NCBI GenBank assembly: GCA_049794535.1
Contig: JBARCX010000368.1
Coordinates: 1-17,569, forward strand
DNA from: JBARCX01 sp049794535
GTDB lineage: Bacteria > Pseudomonadota > Gammaproteobacteria > Xanthomonadales > Rhodanobacteraceae
DNA: 17,569 nt
Direction: 5' to 3'
Shown here: piece after piece, positions 14,319-17,569 of the stretch
Layout of the letters: each line of letters starts with the position of its first letter
Numbering within the stretch: the stretch's first letter is position 1
Notes under the pieces: generated by a model
Database searches by the model: none
The model's input: the letters and a program-made list of their open reading frames with translations, nothing else
Told to the model about the DNA's origin: nothing
Translations under genes and position numbers: made by a program

Positions 14319-17045
14319 ATGTTCAATCGCGCCCTGACCAGCCTTTTCGGTAGCCGTAACGAACGCGTGCTGCGCCAGCTTTCCAAGTCCGTATCGCGTA
14401 TCAATGTGCTTGAGCCTGAGTTCGAGAAGCTCAGCGATGAAGCCTTGCGCGACAAGACTGCGGAGTACAAGCAGCGCATTGCCGATGGTGAATCGCTAGA
14501 CAATATCCTGCCAGAAGCATTTGCCACGGTTCGTGAAGGTGCCAAGCGTGTGCTAGGCATGCGGCATTACGACGTGCAGATGATCGGCGGCATGGTGCTG
14601 CACCAGGGGCGTATCGCCGAGATGCGCACCGGCGAGGGCAAAACCCTGGTCGCCACGCTACCGGTGTACCTCAACGCGCTGGAAGGCAAGGGCGTGCACG
14701 TGGTTACCGTGAACGATTACCTCGCTCGCCGTGACTCCGCCCAGATGGGCAAGCTGTACAACTTCCTCGGTCTTACCGTGGACGTGGTGTGGCCGGGTAT
14801 GGATCACGCCGACAAGCATGCCGCTTACGCCGCGGACATCACTTACGGCACCAACAACGAATTCGGCTTCGACTACCTGCGCGACAACATGGCGTTGAGC
14901 AAGGATCAACGCTATCAGCGTGGTCTGCATTACGCGATTGTTGACGAGGTGGACTCGATCCTGATCGACGAAGCGCGCACACCGCTGATCATTTCCGGCC
15001 CGGCTGAGGATTCGCCGCAGCTCTATCTTGCGGTGAACAAGATTGTTCCGCGGATGGTGCGTCAGCAGGTTGAGGACGGTGCTGGCGACTACTGGGTCGA
15101 CGAGAAGCAGAAGCAGATACATCTGTCTGAGGCGGGCATGCAGCACGCCGAGGAGTTGTTGCGCGAAGCGAAGGTTATCGATGAGGACAGCGGCCTCTAC
15201 GATTCCAGGAACCTGGCCATCGTGCATCACCTGAATGCGGCGCTGCGTGCGAACGCGATCTACCAGCGTGATGTCGATTACATCGTGCGCGATGGTGAAG
15301 TGATCATCGTTGACGAATTTACCGGACGTACCCTGGCCGGTCGTCGCTGGTCTGATGGTTTGCACCAGGCGGTTGAGGCGAAGGAAGGTGTGCCGATTCA
15401 GCGCGAGAACCAGACGCTCGCCACGGTAACGTTCCAGAACCTGTTCCGTATGTACAAGAAGCTTGCCGGCATGACCGGTACAGCCGACACCGAGGCGTTT
15501 GAGTTCCAGAACATCTATGGTTTGGAAGTGGTGGTGATTCCCACTCACAAGCCGATGATTCGCAAGGACAACGCGGACATGGTGTTCCTGGGTCAGGAGC
15601 ACAAATACAACGCAGTGATCGAAGACATTAAAGATTGCTTCAAGCGTGGCCAGCCGGTGCTTGTGGGTACGGCATCGATCGAAGTCTCCGAGTTGCTTTC
15701 TGAGCTGCTCAACAAGGCGAAGATCAAGCACGAAGTGCTCAACGCGAAGCAGCACGAGCGCGAAGCGATTATCGTGGCGCAGGCCGGTGCACCTGGCTCC
15801 GTGACCATTGCGACCAACATGGCCGGTCGTGGTACCGACATCGTGCTTGGCGGCAGTCTGGAGTCGGCATTGGCCGCGCTGCCGGAAAACGCGAGTGATG
15901 TCGATCGTGCACGCGCCAAGGCCGATTGGAAGAAGCGGCACGAGCAAGTGCTTGCGGCTGGTGGTCTGCACATTGTCGGCACCGAACGGCATGAGTCGCG
16001 CCGTATCGACAATCAGTTGCGTGGTCGTTCCGGCCGCCAAGGTGACCCGGGTTCCTCGCGCTTCTATCTGTCGCTGCAGGACAATTTGCTACGCATCTTC
16101 GGTGGTGAAGGTCTGGTGCGCTGGATGAAGCGCTTCGGAATGAAGGAAGACGAGGCGCTGGAAGATCGCATGATCAGCCGGCAGATCGAGAAGGCGCAGC
16201 GTAAGGTCGAACAGCATAACTTCGATATCCGTAAGCACCTGCTGGAATACGACGACGTTGCCAATGACCAGCGCAAAGTCGTCTACCGTCAGCGCGATGA
16301 GCTGCTGGAAGAAGATGACGTCTCAGCCACCATCGCCGATATCCGCGAGGATGTCGTCCTTCACATGACGCGTCGTTATGTGCCGGCCGATAGCATTGAC
16401 GATCAGTGGGATATTGCGGGTCTTGATCGTGAACTCGAAAGTGAGTTCGGTGTGTCGTCGAACCTGAAGCATTGGGTCGAAGAACAGTCCGAGGTCGATG
16501 CTGAAGGTATTCTCGAGCACGTGCGCACGTTGGTTGACGATCTGTTCCGTAGTAAGGAGGAGCAGATCGGTACCGAGACCATGCGCCAGCTTGAGAAGCA
16601 CATCATGCTTAGCGTGGTGGACAATGCCTGGAAGGAGCATCTGGCCAGCATGGACTACCTGCGTCAGGGTATTTATCTGCGTGGCTACGCTCAGCAGGAT
16701 CCGAAGCAGGCGTTCAAGCGCGAATCGTTCGAATTGTTCTCGCAGATGCTCGACCGCATCAAGACCGAAGTTATTCAGATGCTCGCTCGTATTCGCATCC
16801 GCAGTGAAGATGAAGTCACTGCGATGGAAGCTGAGCAGCAGCGCATGGCCGAACGTCTGCAGCGGCAAATGCTCACCAGCGGTGGCGGGGCACCCGTCGG
16901 CGCGTTGGGTGCGGATCCGGAGGCATTGGCTGCATCCGGTATGGAGGCCGCGCCAGCTCTTAGCGGGCCAAAGGTGGGTCGCAATGACCCGTGCCCGTGC
17001 GGTTCAGGCAAGAAGTATAAGCACTGCCACGGCCAGTTGGTCTGA
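14319..17045 (+). CDS. secA: Protein translocase ATPase SecA
   Basis: SecA is the motor ATPase that pushes preproteins through SecYEG. The 908 residues (901 in E. coli) show all parts: Walker A MRTGEGKT at 102-109 with K108, Walker B DEVD at 209-212, the preprotein cross-linking region after residue 220, NBD2 with TNMAGRGTDIVLGG and the arginine-finger stretch QLRGRSGRQGDPGSS, the helical scaffold and two-helix finger, a glycine/alanine-rich linker, and the C-terminal zinc motif CPCGSGKKYKHCH (C892, C894, C903, H904) that contacts SecB and phospholipid. It is intact, with its own promoter and terminator. The E. coli arrest peptide gene secM is not upstream and mutT is not downstream. Secretion-responsive control must therefore use another mechanism, if it exists here. 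Confidence 0.98.
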   Translation: MFNRALTSLFGSRNERVLRQLSKSVSRINVLEPEFEKLSDEALRDKTAEYKQRIADGESLDNILPEAFATVREGAKRVLGMRHYDVQMIGGMVLHQGRIAEMRTGEGKTLVATLPVYLNALEGKGVHVVTVNDYLARRDSAQMGKLYNFLGLTVDVVWPGMDHADKHAAYAADITYGTNNEFGFDYLRDNMALSKDQRYQRGLHYAIVDEVDSILIDEARTPLIISGPAEDSPQLYLAVNKIVPRMVRQQVEDGAGDYWVDEKQKQIHLSEAGMQHAEELLREAKVIDEDSGLYDSRNLAIVHHLNAALRANAIYQRDVDYIVRDGEVIIVDEFTGRTLAGRRWSDGLHQAVEAKEGVPIQRENQTLATVTFQNLFRMYKKLAGMTGTADTEAFEFQNIYGLEVVVIPTHKPMIRKDNADMVFLGQEHKYNAVIEDIKDCFKRGQPVLVGTASIEVSELLSELLNKAKIKHEVLNAKQHEREAIIVAQAGAPGSVTIATNMAGRGTDIVLGGSLESALAALPENASDVDRARAKADWKKRHEQVLAAGGLHIVGTERHESRRIDNQLRGRSGRQGDPGSSRFYLSLQDNLLRIFGGEGLVRWMKRFGMKEDEALEDRMISRQIEKAQRKVEQHNFDIRKHLLEYDDVANDQRKVVYRQRDELLEEDDVSATIADIREDVVLHMTRRYVPADSIDDQWDIAGLDRELESEFGVSSNLKHWVEEQSEVDAEGILEHVRTLVDDLFRSKEEQIGTETMRQLEKHIMLSVVDNAWKEHLASMDYLRQGIYLRGYAQQDPKQAFKRESFELFSQMLDRIKTEVIQMLARIRIRSEDEVTAMEAEQQRMAERLQRQMLTSGGGAPVGALGADPEALAASGMEAAPALSGPKVGRNDPCPCGSGKKYKHCHGQLV

Positions 17046-17055
17046 CGCAGAGCGT

Positions 17056-17086
17056 AAAAAAAGCCCCGCTTCGGCGGGGCTTTTTT
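17056..17086. terminator. Bidirectional terminator between secA and apaH
   Basis: GCCCCGC (17063-17069) and GCGGGGC (17074-17080) enclose a TTCG loop and are flanked by seven A's on the left and six T's on the right. The stem with its T-tail therefore works for secA rightward and for apaH leftward. Confidence 0.93.
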
Positions 17087-17097
17087 ATGTATAGGAT

Positions 17098-17569
17098 TTA
17101 ATCGCCGCCGCCCGGTGGGCGTTTGCGATGTGGTTCGGCATCAACACTGATGTACTGGGGTTCTTCTCCATCGAGACGCAGTGCGGTGAGCTGGCCGCCC
17201 CATACGCAGCCGGTATCGATCGCATAGACACCCAAGCCGGCGAATCGACCCAATGCGGACCAATGGCCACAGACGATGCGGGTTTCACGCCGCCGCATGC
17301 CCGGTACTTCGAACCACGGATACATGCCAGGCTTCTGCGTACCCGGAATGCCTTTACCCTCGAAGTCGATGCGGCCGTTGACGTCGCAGTAACGCATGCG
17401 AGTGAGTGTATTGATCGATGCACGCATGCGATCGATACCTTGCAGGCGGCTTGACCATGCGGCTGGACGGTTACCGAATAGATTCTTTAGCAGACGAGGA
17501 TGGCGCGGGCTGGAGAGTTCGCGCTCGACCTCCAGTGCGGAGCGTTGGGCTTGCCTCAATGTCCAGAAT
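17098..17569 (-). CDS. apaH: Symmetrical bis(5'-nucleosyl)-tetraphosphatase ApaH, 3' part
   Basis: ApaH hydrolyses diadenosine tetraphosphate to two ADP, and in some bacteria removes Np4-type caps from RNA. The C-terminal 156 or so residues are visible; the reading frame stays open to the right edge at 17569, so the start is outside. A TTG at 17559 is not taken as the start, because the frame upstream (FWTLRQAQ) still looks like the family. Recognisable stretches are LFGNRPAAWSSRLQGIDRMR, TRMRYCDVNGRIDFEGKG, the metal-site histidine in CGHWSALG, and GVYAIDTGCVWGGQLTALRL. The tail ends in a short proline/glycine-rich segment. It is convergent with secA and shares its terminator. In E. coli apaH is in the ksgA-apaG-apaH group, which would lie further right if conserved. 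Confidence 0.93.
   Translation of the reverse strand, partial: FWTLRQAQRSALEVERELSSPRHPRLLKNLFGNRPAAWSSRLQGIDRMRASINTLTRMRYCDVNGRIDFEGKGIPGTQKPGMYPWFEVPGMRRRETRIVCGHWSALGRFAGLGVYAIDTGCVWGGQLTALRLDGEEPQYISVDAEPHRKRPPGGGD

Noticed and set aside
1..17569. Mobile element, CRISPR array, tRNA or rRNA, or a novel defence or biosynthetic system
   Set aside because: No transposase, integrase, regularly spaced repeats or RNA gene signature was seen, and every large gene is a conserved housekeeping gene.

Overview
The window is a bacterial chromosome segment carrying most of a division and cell wall (dcw) cluster, followed by lpxC, a DUF721/DciA gene, an M23 peptidase, secA and the 3' part of apaH. Gene content, order and protein sequence point to a gammaproteobacterium of the order Xanthomonadales. 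The moderately high GC suggests Rhodanobacteraceae (the Dyella/Luteibacter/Rhodanobacter group) more than Xanthomonas itself. That placement is inferred from gene order and protein feel, not from a database search.

Layout. Bases 1-9648 (+) are one tightly packed operon: murE (3' end), murF, mraY, ftsW, murG, murC, ddl, ftsQ, ftsA. Each downstream start overlaps the preceding stop, at eight junctions in a row. A 255-base leader with at least six consecutive hairpins precedes ftsZ (9904-11082). A 485-base non-coding spacer with a very long hairpin and the likely lpxC promoters precedes lpxC (11568-12482), which ends in a strong terminator. The lpxC/dciA convergent gap holds a perfect TGTGA-N6-TCACA box. 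dciA (12703-13170) is on the minus strand, diverging over only 29 bases from an M23/LytM peptidase gene (13200-14129). secA (14319-17045) has its own promoter and leader hairpin. A bidirectional terminator separates it from the convergent apaH fragment (17098-17569, minus).

How the genes work together. MurE and MurF complete the UDP-MurNAc-pentapeptide begun by MurC, with D-Ala-D-Ala supplied by Ddl. MraY and MurG make lipid I and lipid II at the membrane. FtsW polymerises lipid II at the septum. FtsQ, FtsA and FtsZ form the divisome scaffold. LpxC commits carbon to lipid A, the M23 protein probably cuts or regulates cutting of peptidoglycan, and SecA powers export.

The genes are conserved and intact. 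The unusual material is mostly between them: the GGA-rich structured ftsZ leader, the ftsZ-lpxC inverted repeat, and the Clp/CRP-like box beside a 13-base repeat. The gene that is missing, murD, is also notable. No mobile element, CRISPR array, rRNA or tRNA was seen.
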